Part shown: piece after piece, positions 36,332 through 46,471 of the stretch
Layout: the number at the start of each line of letters is the position of its first letter
Numbering within the stretch: the stretch's first letter is position 1
NCBI RefSeq assembly: GCF_011045165.1
Contig: NZ_JAAKZI010000014.1
Coordinates: 1 to 64,000, forward strand
Direction of reading: 5' to 3'
Origin: Arthrobacter silviterrae
GTDB taxonomy: Bacteria; Actinomycetota; Actinomycetes; Actinomycetales; Micrococcaceae
DNA length: 64,000 bases
Notes under the pieces: generated by a model
Seen by the model: the letters and a program-made list of their open reading frames with translations, nothing else
Told to the model about the DNA's origin: nothing
Database searches by the model: none
Made by a program: the position numbers and the translations under genes

Positions 36332-36357
36332 TACTAGGAACTACTAGTATTTACTAG
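36332..36357. promoter_or_regulatory. Three TACTAG boxes, 10 bp apart
   Basis: TACTAG occurs at 36332, 36342 and 36352, one DNA turn apart, on the same face of the helix. The middle copy lies in ACTAGT, itself palindromic, and GGAA/TTCC flank the set. It is in the divergent region between etfB and marR and is a candidate operator for the MarR protein or another regulator of acyl-CoA catabolism. Confidence 0.6.
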
Positions 36358-36475
36358 GTATTCCAAGTAAATTGTTGCTTAGCTGCGGGTCACCCGCCCC
36401 AGTTCCGGCCCCACCGCCGGCCCCAGCTGCCAGTCCGACCGCCGGCCGAACCGCCAGCCGCGAGAAAGGATTCCC

Positions 36476-37012
36476 ATGGCCGCTTCAGTTCCCTTGCCCA
36501 TGGACCCCATCGCCGAGGCCAGGCGCCAGTGGATTGTGCACGGCTGGACGGATGCGGCGGACGGCATGGCCGCTTTCTCTTCCGTGATGCGGGCCCACCA
36601 GCTCATGTACAGCCGGGTCGACGCCGTGCTCAAGCCGCTGGGGCTGTCCTATGCGCGGCTGGAAATGCTGCGCCTGCTGTCCTTTTCCCGTGACGGGGCG
36701 CTTCCCATGGCCAGCGCCAGCGCCCGCCTCCAGGTGCATCCCACGTCCGTGACCAATGTGGTGGACCGGCTGGAAAAGGACGGCTTCGTGCGCCGGGAGG
36801 CCCACCCCACCGACGGCCGTGCCACCCTGGTGGTGCTGACCGGCACCGGGCGCACGCTGGTGGAAAGGGCCACCCGCGTGCTCAACGGCGCCGTGTTTGA
36901 ACAGCCCGGCATTCCCGAGGAGGACCTCCTCACGCTGACCGGCATCCTGGCCCGCTTCCGCCGCGCCGCGGGCGATTTCACGGACCCGCCGGAGCGCCCC
37001 GAGCCGCTGTAG
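36476..37012 (+). CDS. MarR-family transcriptional regulator
   Basis: A 178-residue winged-helix regulator. Recognition elements are LSYARLEMLRLLSFS, SASARLQVHPTSVTNVVDRL and the wing VRREAHPTDGRATLVVLT, followed by the dimer helix. AAAGGA precedes ATG 36476. It faces the second etfBA operon divergently and may control it together with itself. MarR proteins commonly respond to aromatic or acyl-CoA ligands; the ligand here is unknown. Confidence 0.92.
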   Translation: MAASVPLPMDPIAEARRQWIVHGWTDAADGMAAFSSVMRAHQLMYSRVDAVLKPLGLSYARLEMLRLLSFSRDGALPMASASARLQVHPTSVTNVVDRLEKDGFVRREAHPTDGRATLVVLTGTGRTLVERATRVLNGAVFEQPGIPEEDLLTLTGILARFRRAAGDFTDPPERPEPL

Positions 37013-37081
37013 GCCTTGCCGCATTGCTGGCAGCACCTGCGTGTTGCCGGATCGGCGGTGCAGCACCTGCCTCACCAGTTT

Positions 37082-38119
37082 TCAAGGAACCCGGGAGGCG
37101 CCGCGGGGGATGTCAATGTCCACGGTCGCACCCTGCCCGCGCAGGTACACCAGGTGGCTGGCCGTTTCGGCGAGCGCCAGGCGCAGGGTGAAGTGGCGCA
37201 GCGAGTCGAAACCGCGTGACCAGGTTAGTTCCTTCGCCACGTCCCACACCGTCCGGGCGTTCCCGGCCACCAGCACGGCTGCCACCTCGCCGGAGCGCCC
37301 CAGGGTGTGGCGGCGCAGTTCGGCAACCCTTGCCGCGAGCCCCCGGAAACGGTATTCGTGGGCCGGCAGCACCTCCATGGCGTTCCCGTCGGCCAGGACG
37401 TCCAGCGAACGGAGGTAGTCCCCCACAGGATTGTCGTGCCCGTGCGCCTCGAGGGAGACATGCGGGGTGATCCGCGGCAGGACGTGGTCCCCGGTCAGGA
37501 GCAGTGAGTTTTTCGTGTCGAGCAGGCAGATGTGCCCCGGCGTGTGGCCCGGTGTGGCAAGCACGCGCACGGCCAGGCCCGCCACAGGCAGCACGGCACC
37601 GTCCGCCAGCCTGAGCTCGGGCTCCGCGATGCTGCGCAGCCCCTCCCACTGCCCCGCCCGGAACGTCACCTCCCCCAACACGGCCTCCGGCACACCCCAC
37701 GCCGTGAACTGTGTGCGGTCGCCGGCCACAAACGTCCCCATGTCCGCCGACCATTCCGCCGGCAGCCGTTCCCTCTCGCCGAGGGCCATCCAGCTGCTCC
37801 CGCCAGCCCGCAGCCGCGCCGCCATGCCCAGGTGGTCGGGGTGGTAGTGGGTGGCTACGACGCCTGTGATGTCCGACGCCGTTGCCCCCGACGCGGCCAG
37901 GCCCGCCTTGAGTGCTTCCCACCCTTCGGCGGAGTCCCAGCCCGGGTCCACGAGCGCCGCCTCGCCGTCACCCAGCAGGAGGTAGGCGAGGGTGTAGCGC
38001 ATGGGGTTGCCCGGGAACGGGACTGGGATGGACCACACGCCCGGGCGGACTTCCTCCACGGGCGGCATCACCTTGTTCTGCCACGCCGTGAACTGGTCGT
38101 TGCCCGTAACGCTGATCAT
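37082..38119 (-). CDS. Metallo-beta-lactamase-fold hydrolase
   Basis: A 345-residue MBL-fold enzyme. The metal-binding motif [10 protein letters not shown] is complete, with [22 protein letters not shown] and LPAHEYRF giving the further His/Asp ligands. A C-terminal helical part (about 260-330) resembles winged-helix ends of LACTB2-like proteins. The ATG overlaps the CaiB-type gene stop (ATGA). As the last gene after an acyl-CoA ligase and a CoA racemase-like gene it may act as a thioesterase or lactonase in the same pathway; the substrate is not known. Confidence 0.85.
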   Translation of the reverse strand: MISVTGNDQFTAWQNKVMPPVEEVRPGVWSIPVPFPGNPMRYTLAYLLLGDGEAALVDPGWDSAEGWEALKAGLAASGATASDITGVVATHYHPDHLGMAARLRAGGSSWMALGERERLPAEWSADMGTFVAGDRTQFTAWGVPEAVLGEVTFRAGQWEGLRSIAEPELRLADGAVLPVAGLAVRVLATPGHTPGHICLLDTKNSLLLTGDHVLPRITPHVSLEAHGHDNPVGDYLRSLDVLADGNAMEVLPAHEYRFRGLAARVAELRRHTLGRSGEVAAVLVAGNARTVWDVAKELTWSRGFDSLRHFTLRLALAETASHLVYLRGQGATVDIDIPRGASRVP

Positions 38120-39249
38120 GGTGCCCTCCAGGCGTTGAGAATTGACTCGATGTCCGCAGCCGCCACATCCGTCCCAGGCGGCGGCGCTGCCGATCGGGAA
38201 AAACGCGGAGCCGGGGCAGCCACAATGTCAGCCCCGGAGCCTGAAAGCGTCCCGCGGGCGGCCACGTGGGGATGCAAGGCGGCTTCGGCAAACGTCAATA
38301 CGGGCGTCACGCAGGCGTCGGTGGCTTCGAACAGTTCCGCCCATGCGTCCCGTGTCCGCGTTGCAAAGGCGGCCGCCAGGACTGCGGCGAGCGTCGGCCA
38401 CTGGGAGGGGTCGTCCCGGTCGGGCAGGCCTGCACTGCCGGACCCGGAACCGGCGCTTCCGGAACCGGCGCTTCCGGAACCGGCAAGCCCCAGTCCCTCC
38501 AGCAGCGCCGCGTAAAACTGCGGCTCGATGGCGCCCACGGCAACGAATCCGCCGCCGGCGCATTCATAAGTGCGGTAAAAGGGGGCGGCGCCGTCCAGCA
38601 GGTTGGCTCCGCGGGTGTCGTTCCACAGCCCCACGGAGCGCAGCTCGAGGATGAGCTGGGAGAGCACGCTGACGCCGTCGACCATGGCCGCGTCCACCAC
38701 CTGGCCCAGCCCCGAACGCTCCCGCTCCCAGAGGGCGGCCAGGATGCCGGTGACCACAAACAGGGAGCCGCCGCCAAAGTCGCCCACCAGGTTCAGCGGC
38801 GGGACTGGCCGGTCTGCCGGGCCCATCGCATGGAGGGCCCCGGTCAGGGCAATGTAGTTGATGTCGTGCCCGGCCCGCTGCGCCAGGGGCCCGTCCTGGC
38901 CCCAGCCGGTCATGCGGGCGTATACAAGCCGGGGGTTGGCGGCCAGGCACTCCGCGGGACCCAGCCCCAGCCGTTCCGCGGTCCCGGGGCGGTAGCCCTC
39001 CAGCAAAACGTCGGCGGCGGCGACAAGGGACCGGACCGAGGCCAGCTCGCCGTCGTTCTTCAGGTCTGCGCGCACCGTGGTGCGGGAGCGCTGGAGGTGG
39101 GTGTCCACACGGTACCCGCCCACGGGAGGTGCCGGGCCCACCACGCGCACCACCTCGGCGCCCAGGTCCGCCAGCATCATGGCCGCGTGCGGGGCAGGCC
39201 CCATGCCGGACAGTTCCACCACCCTCAGGCCCGCCAGCGTTCCACCCAC
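38116..39249 (-). CDS. CaiB/BaiF family, alpha-methylacyl-CoA racemase-like
   Basis: A 377-residue protein of the CoA-transferase III family. It starts at GTG 39249, sharing its G with the ligase stop codon. [29 protein letters not shown] is typical (first part [17 protein letters not shown]), and [14 protein letters not shown] carries the Asp (and neighbouring His) used by alpha-methylacyl-CoA racemases, which makes racemase more likely than transferase. A Gly-Ser-Ala tandem stretch (near 38440-38490) interrupts the family sequence; DNA repeats there suggest slippage. It probably converts R/S methyl-branched acyl-CoAs for beta-oxidation. Confidence 0.88.
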   Translation of the reverse strand: MGGTLAGLRVVELSGMGPAPHAAMMLADLGAEVVRVVGPAPPVGGYRVDTHLQRSRTTVRADLKNDGELASVRSLVAAADVLLEGYRPGTAERLGLGPAECLAANPRLVYARMTGWGQDGPLAQRAGHDINYIALTGALHAMGPADRPVPPLNLVGDFGGGSLFVVTGILAALWERERSGLGQVVDAAMVDGVSVLSQLILELRSVGLWNDTRGANLLDGAAPFYRTYECAGGGFVAVGAIEPQFYAALLEGLGLAGSGSAGSGSAGSGSGSAGLPDRDDPSQWPTLAAVLAAAFATRTRDAWAELFEATDACVTPVLTFAEAALHPHVAARGTLSGSGADIVAAPAPRFSRSAAPPPGTDVAAADIESILNAWRAP

Positions 39250-40829
39250 TACCCCTGCGCCCCGGCCGTTTCCTGTGCCGCCGTTTCCTGAGCCGCCGCG
39301 TAGCCCTCCCGCAGCTCCCGCTTCAAGATCTTGCCGGCGCCGGACACTGGCAGCGCCTCCAGGAATTCGAAGCTGCGCGGCACCTTGTACCCGGCAATGT
39401 GCTCCCTGCAAAAGGCTTGCAAGGCCGCCGCGGTGGCCGCCTCCCCTTCCGTCCCAGAACCGGCGGCCAGCACCACCACGGCGTGCACGCGCTCGCCGTA
39501 GTTCTCATCGGGAACGCCAATGACGGCTGAGGACGCCACTGCCGGGTGCATGCTGAGCGCGTTTTCCACCTCCGCCGAATACACGTTTTCGCCGCCCGTG
39601 ATGATCATGTCCTTGAGCCGGTCCACCACGAACACAAAGCCGTCGGCGTCAAGGTAGCCCAGATCCCCGGTGTGCAGCCAGCCCCCGCGCAGGGCTTCGG
39701 CGCTTTGTTCGGGCTTGTTCCAGTACCCCTGCATGACGTGGGCGCCGCGGCAGCAGATTTCCCCGACGTCGCCGTCCGCCACAGGGCGCCCGTCCAGGTC
39801 CAGCACGGCCACCTCCGAGTGCGGCGCCGCCCGGCCGCCGGAGCGCAGCCAGTCGCCGTGGTGGTCCTCCGGCAACAGCAATGTGACTACCGGCGAAGCC
39901 TCCGTCTGCCCGTAGGCCTGCACCAGGCGCAGTCCCGGCAGCCGCTCCATGGTGCGCCGGAGCACGCCCTCGGCGATGGAGGAGCCGCCGTACAGCATCC
40001 GCTTCATGGAGGACAGGTCGTAGTTCGCCGACTCCGGGTGGTCCACCAGGACCTGGATCATGGTGGGCACCAGCAGCACGTCGGTGGGCCGGTGTTCCTG
40101 GATGGCGGCCATGACGGAAACCGGCTCGAAGAACGGCACCATCAGGTGTGTTCCGCCCAGGATGGTGAGCCCGCTCCAGGCGGCCAGGTCTGCCAGGTGG
40201 AACATGGGTGCTGCGTGCAGCAGCGTGGCGCCGGCCTCCAGCAGCTCGCCCGTGGCCACGGTGCCCAGGCCCGAGGTCACGAAGTTCGTGTGGCTGAGCA
40301 TGACCCCCTTGGGGAAGCCGGTGGTGCCGCCGGTGTAGTAGATCCCGGCCAGGTCCTCCCCGTGCCGGTAGGCGTCTTCCACCGGTTCCGATCCGGCCAC
40401 CAGCTCCTCATAGGAGAGCATGCCGGCCGGGGTGGGGCCGTCGCCGCAGTGGATGTACGTCTGGACGCCCGGGGCGGCCTCCCGCAGCACGGCCGCCATG
40501 GGGGCGAAGGCGTCGTCGAGCAGCAGCACCCTGGTGCCGGAATCGTTCATGGCATACGCGACTTCAGCGGGCGTCCAGCGGATGTTGATGGGCGTCACGG
40601 CGCCACCCGCCCACGGCACGGCCATCAGGTATTCGGCAAAGCGGTCGGAGTTGAGCGAGACAATTCCCACCCTGTCCCCGGCAGCCACACCCAGTTGTTG
40701 CAGGGCCCCGGCAAGACGCGCCACCCTGTCACCATGTTCGGCATAAGTGCGCTACCGGTCCTTGTAAATGGTGGCAATGGCGCGGGGCGTGGCTTGCAGC
40801 GAACGGTGCAGTCCTTGGGTCAGATACAC
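39249..40829 (-). pseudogene. AMP-dependent acyl-CoA ligase with in-frame amber codon near the start
   Basis: From GTG 40829 (GAGGAG 5 nt upstream) the frame reads VYLTQGLHRSLQATPRAIAT, IYKDR, then TAG at 40754-40752 (codon 26), then RTYAEHGDRVARLAGALQQL onwards without break to 39249. The rest is a normal ligase: GIYYTGGTTGFPKGVMLSHT (P-loop), QAYGQTEASPVV, GWLHTGDLGYLDADGFVFVVDRLKDMI and the C-terminal Lys in [11 protein letters not shown]. Only codon 26 is wrong. Restart at GTG 40724 would lose 35 residues. It may be inactive, translated from the later start, or a read error. Confidence 0.8.
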
Positions 40830-40888
40830 GGTGACTCCTCAATCCATGTCGTGGGTGACAATCAAAAAAGCAGTGTGTAAAACGGCGC

Positions 40889-40904
40889 CCGGCACGGCTG
40901 CCGG
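40889..40904 (-). terminator. Terminator after the fad operon
   Basis: On the minus strand CCGGCA and TGCCGG (40904-40889, loop of 4) is followed by GCGCCGTTTT and, further on, a run of six T. It separates the crotonase gene from the ligase operon. Confidence 0.6.
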
Positions 40905-40928
40905 ACGGTTGGCGTTCGACGCCGGCCC

Positions 40929-41804
40929 TCACCTTCCCCGGAATTCGGCAGGCCTGCGTTCCCCGAGGGCCGCAACGGCCTCCGCGAGGTCCCCGCTGTG
41001 GAGGAACGCCGAGTTCCACAGGGCCACGTGGCGCAGCCCGCGGGCAATGCGCTCCTCCCGTTCCTCGTTCAGCACGGCCTTCGTGCCGGCCACCGCCAGC
41101 GGCGAATTGGCGGCCATCTCAGCGGCCATTTCCAGCGCGGCCGACAGCAACGACTCCGGGTCTGGGTAGACATCGTTGACCAGGCCGATTTTCTCCGCAC
41201 GCTGCGCCGAAATGTCCTTGCCCGTCAGTGCCAGCTCGCGCAGCTGGCCTTCGCCGATGATGCCGCGCAGGCGCTGCAGGCTGCCGACGTCGGCCACGAT
41301 GGCAAGCCGTGCCTCCCGGACGCTGAACTTCGCCTCCGCCGAGGCAAGGCGCACATCCGCGGCGCTGATGAGGTCCACCCCGCCCCCGATGCACCAGCCG
41401 GAGACCGCCGCGATGACGGGCTTGCGGCAGGCCGCGACGGAGGTGACGCCGTCCTGCAATTGGCCTATGAGCCGCAGCAACTCGGACCGGACGGCCGCCG
41501 TGGGGCCGGTTTCGGCATTGAGCTTCAGCAGCCACGGGCCCAACACCTCCTGCACGTCGAGCCCCACGCTGAAGTGCTTCCCCGTGCCGGCGAGGACCAC
41601 TGCGCGGACGGAGTGGTCGGCGTCGAGCGCGGCGAACAGCAGGGGCAGTTCGGCCCAAAAGTCCAGGCCCATCATGTTGCCCCGGCCGGGCCCGCACAGC
41701 CGGACGACGGCGACACCCGGGGCGGGCCCCGCCTCCACGGTGAACGCCGTCCAGGCCTGGCCCATGGCACCACCGGCCACGGACGCTGCGAAACCGGCGG
41801 CCAT
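40929..41804 (-). CDS. Crotonase family protein (dienoyl-CoA isomerase-like)
   Basis: A 291-residue enoyl-CoA hydratase/isomerase protein. HFSVGLDVQEV and SGWCIGGGVDLISAADVRLA form the oxyanion hole; FSVREARLAIVADVGSLQRL resembles delta(3,5)-delta(2,4)-dienoyl-CoA isomerases, with E and D in the catalytic places. It overlaps the fadB stop by one base and is the last gene of the beta-oxidation operon. It may help degrade unsaturated fatty acids, though a plain hydratase role cannot be excluded. Confidence 0.87.
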   Translation of the reverse strand: MAAGFAASVAGGAMGQAWTAFTVEAGPAPGVAVVRLCGPGRGNMMGLDFWAELPLLFAALDADHSVRAVVLAGTGKHFSVGLDVQEVLGPWLLKLNAETGPTAAVRSELLRLIGQLQDGVTSVAACRKPVIAAVSGWCIGGGVDLISAADVRLASAEAKFSVREARLAIVADVGSLQRLRGIIGEGQLRELALTGKDISAQRAEKIGLVNDVYPDPESLLSAALEMAAEMAANSPLAVAGTKAVLNEEREERIARGLRHVALWNSAFLHSGDLAEAVAALGERRPAEFRGR

Positions 41805-43972
41805 CAGTACTTTTCCCCGCGCCCGGCCTTGGCCTCGAGCGAGTCCGGGGGCAGGAAACGGTCGCCGTACCGGGCGGCAAGCTCACGGGACCTGGCCACA
41901 AAACCGGCCAGGCCGCCCGCATACCCGTTCATGAACTGGACCACCCCGCCGGTCCAGCCGGGGAAGCCGATGCCCAGGAGGGAGCCGATGTTGGCGTCCT
42001 CCACGCTGCGCAGCACCCCCTCGTCCAGGCACTTGACGGTTTCCAGGGCCTCGGCAAAAAGCATGCGCTCTTTCATGTCCTCGAAGGGGATTTCCGCCGT
42101 GCCGCCCCAGTTTTCCGCCAGGCCTTCCCAGAGCCCGGTGCGGTGGCCGCCGTCGTAGTTGTAGAAGCCGGCACCGCCCAGCTTGCCCTTGCGCCCAAAT
42201 TCCCCGATCATCCGGTCCAGAAGCTCGTAGGCGGGGTGGGGCTGGTACTTTTGCACGCCGCCGTCGTGCTCCAGGCCTGCCTTGGTTTCCTTCTGGATCT
42301 TCGACATGAGGGTCAGGTTCAGCTCGTCGGCCAGCTGCAGCGGCGGGGCCGGATACCCGGCCTGCGCACCGGCCTGTTCCACGGAGACCGCGGAAATGCC
42401 CTCGCCCACCATGGCGATGGCCTCGTTCAGGAACGTTCCGATCACGCGGGAGGTGAAGAAGCCGCGGGAATCGTTGACCACAATGGGCGTCTTGTGGATC
42501 TGCTGGGCAATGTCGAAGGCGCGCGCCAACGTCTCGTCGGAGGTGTTTTGGCCGGCGATGATTTCCAGCAGCGGCATCTTGTCCACAGGCGAAAAGAAGT
42601 GCAGGCCGATGAAGTGGGGCTGGTCCCGGACGCCGCCGGCCAGTTGGGTGATGGGCAGCGTGGACGTGTTGGAACCGAGCACGGCGCCTTCGGCCACCAG
42701 GTCCTGGATCTCCTGGAAGGCCTGTTGCTTGACGTCCACGTTCTCAAACACGGCCTCGATGACCAGGTCCGCACCCGCCGTGTCCGACGCATTCGCCGTA
42801 GGGGTGATCCTCGCCAGCAATTCATCGGCTTGGGCCTGCGTGGACTTGCCGCGGGACACCGCCTTGTCGGTCAGCATCCGCGAGTGCTCCTTGCCGCGCT
42901 CCGCCGCCTCCAGCGACACGTCCTTGAGCACCACCTCCATGCCGCCGCGGGCGCACACATGGGCGATGCCGGCCCCCATCTTGCCCGCCCCGAGGACGGC
43001 CACCTTCCTGGCGGTGTATTTCCCAAATCCTTGCGGGCGGCTGCCGCCGGCCTTGATGTGCGCCATGTCGAAGAAAAACGCCTTGGTCATGTTGGTGGAG
43101 ACCTGGCCGGCCACCACCTCCACGAAGTAGCGCGACTCAATTTCCAGGGCCGTGTCGATGTCCACCTGGGTGCTTTCGACGGCGGCCGCCAGGATGGCCC
43201 GCGGGGCCGGGTAGTTGGCGCCCTTGAGCTGCTTGCGCAAGTTTGCCGGGAAGGACGGCAGGATGGCGGCAAAGCCTGGGCTGGCGGGGGTGCCGCCGGG
43301 AATCCTGTACTTGGGCTGGTCATAGGGCTGGACGGCGTCCGGGTGTGCGGCAATCCACGCCTTGGCGGCGGGGATGAGCTCCTCCACGGTGTCCACCACC
43401 TCATCCACCAGCCCAATGGCCTGGGCCTCGCGGGGCTTGTACCGCTGGCCCTGCAGCAGCACCTTCATGGCGGCGTCGGCCACGCCCATGAGGCGGACGG
43501 TGCGGACAATTCCGCCGCCGCCGGGCAGCAGGCCCAGGGTGACTTCGGGCAGGCCGATCACCGAGCCGCGGGTGTCCGCCGCAATCCTGTGGTGGGCGGC
43601 CAGGGCAATTTCCAGGCCGCCGCCCAGCGCTGCGCCGTTGATGGCGGCCACCACGGGGCGGCCCAGTGTTTCCAGCGCGCGCATCGGGGCCTTGATGGCC
43701 TGGCCGAGGTCGAAGATCCGCTGGGCGTCCCCGGGCCCTGCAGCAATGAGGTCGTTGAGGTCCCCGCCGGCGAAGAATGTCTTCTTGGCGGAGGTGAGGA
43801 TGACGCCGGTGATGGAGTCCTTTTCTGCCGTGAGCCGCGCCACGGCGGCCTGCATGGACGCCGAGTAGGCGTCATTCATGGTGTTCGCAGACTGGTCCGG
43901 GTCGTCCATGGTGAGGATGACCACCCCGTCGGCGTCCCGGTCCCAGCGGATGGTGTTCTTGGTGTCAGTCAC
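41804..43972 (-). CDS. fadB: Bifunctional enoyl-CoA hydratase/3-hydroxyacyl-CoA dehydrogenase
   Basis: Large beta-oxidation subunit, 722 residues from GTG 43972 (4 nt after the thiolase stop, GAGAGGG upstream). The N-terminal crotonase domain has FFAGGDLNDLI and GAALGGGLEIALAAHH with VIGLPEVTLGLLPGGGG. After a linker comes the NAD domain VAVLGAGKMGAGIAHVCARG, then NTSTLPITQLA, FIGLHFFSPVDKMPLLEII with the catalytic His, and VNDSRGFFTSRV. The C-terminal helical 3HCDH repeats follow. It works in complex with the thiolase encoded just upstream. Confidence 0.94.
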   Translation of the reverse strand: MTDTKNTIRWDRDADGVVILTMDDPDQSANTMNDAYSASMQAAVARLTAEKDSITGVILTSAKKTFFAGGDLNDLIAAGPGDAQRIFDLGQAIKAPMRALETLGRPVVAAINGAALGGGLEIALAAHHRIAADTRGSVIGLPEVTLGLLPGGGGIVRTVRLMGVADAAMKVLLQGQRYKPREAQAIGLVDEVVDTVEELIPAAKAWIAAHPDAVQPYDQPKYRIPGGTPASPGFAAILPSFPANLRKQLKGANYPAPRAILAAAVESTQVDIDTALEIESRYFVEVVAGQVSTNMTKAFFFDMAHIKAGGSRPQGFGKYTARKVAVLGAGKMGAGIAHVCARGGMEVVLKDVSLEAAERGKEHSRMLTDKAVSRGKSTQAQADELLARITPTANASDTAGADLVIEAVFENVDVKQQAFQEIQDLVAEGAVLGSNTSTLPITQLAGGVRDQPHFIGLHFFSPVDKMPLLEIIAGQNTSDETLARAFDIAQQIHKTPIVVNDSRGFFTSRVIGTFLNEAIAMVGEGISAVSVEQAGAQAGYPAPPLQLADELNLTLMSKIQKETKAGLEHDGGVQKYQPHPAYELLDRMIGEFGRKGKLGGAGFYNYDGGHRTGLWEGLAENWGGTAEIPFEDMKERMLFAEALETVKCLDEGVLRSVEDANIGSLLGIGFPGWTGGVVQFMNGYAGGLAGFVARSRELAARYGDRFLPPDSLEAKAGRGEKY

Positions 43973-43976
43973 GTTT

Positions 43977-45200
43977 TTAGACCCTCTCAATCAAGGTTGC
44001 CACGCCCATGCCGCCGCCTATGCACAAGGTCAGGACGGCGCGCCGGGCATTGCGCCTTTCCAGCTCGTCCACCATGGTGCCCAGGATCATGGCGCCCGTG
44101 GCGCCCAGCGGGTGCCCCATGGCGATGGCGCCGCCGTTGACATTGAGTTTGTCGTCCGGGATGCCGAGGTCCTTTTGGAACTTAAGCACGACGGCGGCGA
44201 AGGCCTCGTTGATCTCGAACAGGTCAATGTCGTCCACTGTCAGCCCGGCCGTTTTCAGCAGCTTCCGGGTGGCCGGGGTGGGGCCGGTGAGCATGATGGT
44301 GGGGTCGGCACCGGACGTTGCAGTGGCCACAATCCGGGCCCGGGGCACCAGCCCCAGCCGCTCCCCCATGTCGGCGCTGCCCACCAGGACCAGGGCGGCG
44401 CCGTCGACAATGCCCGACGAGTTTGCCGCCGTGTGGACATGGTTGATGCGCTCCACGGTGTGGAACTTCTGGAGGGCCACGGCGTCGAAACCGCCGGCGT
44501 CGCCCATGCCCGCGAAGGAGGGCTTCAGGGCCGCCAGGGACTCCACCGTGGAGTCCGGGCGCATGTGCTCGTCATGGTCCAGCACCACCAGGCCGTTGCG
44601 GTCGCGGACCGGGATGACGGAATTGGCGAAGCGGCCCTCCCGCCAGGCCGCTGCCGCCAGCTGCTGCGAACGCACCGCGTAGCTGTCCACGTCCGTTCGG
44701 CTGAAGCCCTCGATCGTGGCAATGAGGTCGGCACCCACGCCCTGGGGCACAAAGTAGGTGTCGAAGTTGGTGGCGGGGTCCATAGCCCAGGCGCCGCCGT
44801 CGGACCCTATGGGCACGCGGGACATGGACTCCACGCCCCCGGCAATGATGAGGTGGTCCCAGCCGGAAAGGACCTTTTGGGCCGCGGTGTTCACCGCCTC
44901 CAGCCCGGACGCGCAAAAGCGGTTGATCTGCATGCCGGCCACGGTGTCCGGCATGCCGGCGGCCAGCGCGGCCGTGCGGGCAATGACGGCGCCCTGGTCC
45001 CCCACCGGGGAGACAACGCCCAGGATGAGGTCGTCAATGAGGTTTTCATCCAGCCCCGGGTGGCGCCTGCGGAGTTCGTTGATCAGGCCCACCACCAGGT
45101 CCACGGGCTTGGTGCCGTGCAGCGATCCCTTCTTGCCGCGGCCTCGCGGGGTCCTGATGGCGTCATAGACAAATGCTTGTGTGTTTCCTTGTGGGCTCAC
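43977..45200 (-). CDS. fadA: Acetyl-CoA acyltransferase (thiolase)
   Basis: Last enzyme of the beta-oxidation cycle, splitting 3-ketoacyl-CoA. The active-site cysteine is C96 in [11 protein letters not shown]; the others are in [23 protein letters not shown] (His) and [11 protein letters not shown] (second Cys). The start is uncertain: GTG 45200 (407 residues) leaves a short gap to fadE, while ATG 45260 would overlap the upstream gene. It is followed at 4 nt by fadB, a normal coupled pair. Confidence 0.93.
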   Translation of the reverse strand: MSPQGNTQAFVYDAIRTPRGRGKKGSLHGTKPVDLVVGLINELRRRHPGLDENLIDDLILGVVSPVGDQGAVIARTAALAAGMPDTVAGMQINRFCASGLEAVNTAAQKVLSGWDHLIIAGGVESMSRVPIGSDGGAWAMDPATNFDTYFVPQGVGADLIATIEGFSRTDVDSYAVRSQQLAAAAWREGRFANSVIPVRDRNGLVVLDHDEHMRPDSTVESLAALKPSFAGMGDAGGFDAVALQKFHTVERINHVHTAANSSGIVDGAALVLVGSADMGERLGLVPRARIVATATSGADPTIMLTGPTPATRKLLKTAGLTVDDIDLFEINEAFAAVVLKFQKDLGIPDDKLNVNGGAIAMGHPLGATGAMILGTMVDELERRNARRAVLTLCIGGGMGVATLIERV

Positions 45201-45243
45201 CTTGGGCCAGGTCCTTCCAATCGGTTTGAAGCGTTGTGGGTTT

Positions 45244-46401
45244 TTAGAGCGAACGGGCAATGAGTTCCTTCATGACCTCGTTGGCCCCGGCCAGCACGCG
45301 CAGCACCCTGTTGTCGGCATACATGCCGGCGATCGGGTATTCCAGGCAGTAGCCGTAGCCGCCAAAGAGCTGCTGGCAGCGGTCCACCACTTCCCCGGTC
45401 CTGTCGGTGATCCAGTACTTGGCCATGGAGGCGGTGGCGGCGTCGAGCCCGCCAGCGACGTGCCGGGTGATGCAGTCGTCCAGGAAGACGCGGTTGACCC
45501 GGTTGATGGTGGCGCATTCGGCCAGTTCAAAGCGGGTGTTTTGCAGTTCAAAGAGCGGCTTGCCAAACGCCTCGCGGCCCTTGGTGTACTCGAGCGTGGC
45601 GGCGAGTGCGGCCTCCGCGATGCCCTGGGCCATGATGGCGGTGATGAGCCGTTCCTGCGGCAGCTGGTTCATGAGCTGGTAGAAGCCCTGTCCCTCGGTC
45701 CCGCCCAGTATGTTCGCGGCCGGGATGCGCAGTCCGTCAAAGAACAGCTCCGAGGTGTCCTGCCCCTTCAGCCCGATCTTGGCCAGGTTGCGGCCCCTTG
45801 TGAAGCCGGGAGTTTCATCGCCCACCTCTGCCACCAGGAGGGATACGCCCTTGGCGCCCTGGCTGGTGTCCGTCTTGACGGCAATCACCACCAGGTCGCA
45901 CAGCTGGCCGTTGGAGATGAAGATTTTGGAACCGTTCACCACGTAGTGGTCCCCGTCGAGGCGTGCCCGCGTGGTGATCCCCTGCAGGTCGGAGCCGGCG
46001 CCGGGCTCGGTCATGGCAATGGAGCCGATCCATTCGCCGCTGCACAGCTTGGGCAGCCAGCGCAGCTTCTGCTCCTCGGTGGCGTAGGCCAGCAGGTAGT
46101 GGGCCACAATGCCCTCGCTGACGGCAAAGCCCAGGGAGCCCGCTCCGGCTGCGGTTTGCTCCTGCAGCAAAAGTGCCAGGTTGGCAAAGGTGCCGCCTCC
46201 GCCACCATATTCCTCAGGGATGCTCATGCCGCACAGGCCCAGCTCCCCCGCCCGCGCATACAGTTCCCGGTCCGGGTGGCCCTGGGCCTGGAATTTTTCT
46301 TCCAGCGGCGCCACTTCCTTGACGAAATAGTCCTGCAGCAGCGCGGCAACGTCGCGCAAATCCTCATCGATCCATGGCGCGGAATAAGTACTTGTTGACA
46401 T
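45244..46401 (-). CDS. Acyl-CoA dehydrogenase (first gene of beta-oxidation operon)
   Basis: A 385-residue FadE-type flavoenzyme. [60 protein letters not shown] and [17 protein letters not shown] mark FAD and acyl-CoA binding; the Glu in ANEVM is in the place of the catalytic base. It starts the operon fadE-fadA-fadB-crotonase. Two overlapping palindromes lie directly upstream, and the divergent unit encodes a TetR regulator, so fatty-acyl-responsive control is likely. Confidence 0.94.
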   Translation of the reverse strand: MSTSTYSAPWIDEDLRDVAALLQDYFVKEVAPLEEKFQAQGHPDRELYARAGELGLCGMSIPEEYGGGGGTFANLALLLQEQTAAGAGSLGFAVSEGIVAHYLLAYATEEQKLRWLPKLCSGEWIGSIAMTEPGAGSDLQGITTRARLDGDHYVVNGSKIFISNGQLCDLVVIAVKTDTSQGAKGVSLLVAEVGDETPGFTRGRNLAKIGLKGQDTSELFFDGLRIPAANILGGTEGQGFYQLMNQLPQERLITAIMAQGIAEAALAATLEYTKGREAFGKPLFELQNTRFELAECATINRVNRVFLDDCITRHVAGGLDAATASMAKYWITDRTGEVVDRCQQLFGGYGYCLEYPIAGMYADNRVLRVLAGANEVMKELIARSL

Positions 46402-46403
46402 AC

Positions 46404-46437
46404 TGCCAATAGTGCTTAACTATTGACAGCGTGTCAA
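46404..46437. promoter_or_regulatory. Overlapping palindromes in the fadE/crotonase divergent region
   Basis: TGCCAATAGT and ACTATTGACA with a 5-bp centre (46404-46428) form a 25-bp palindrome with one mismatch. TTGACAGCGTGTCAA (46423-46437) is a second, perfect 6+3+6 palindrome overlapping it. Size and shape suit a TetR-type operator, most likely for the regulator encoded at 47320. Confidence 0.62.
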
Positions 46438-46471
46438 TGGCACGCCGGGGTTAATCGGGAAAGTGATGATA

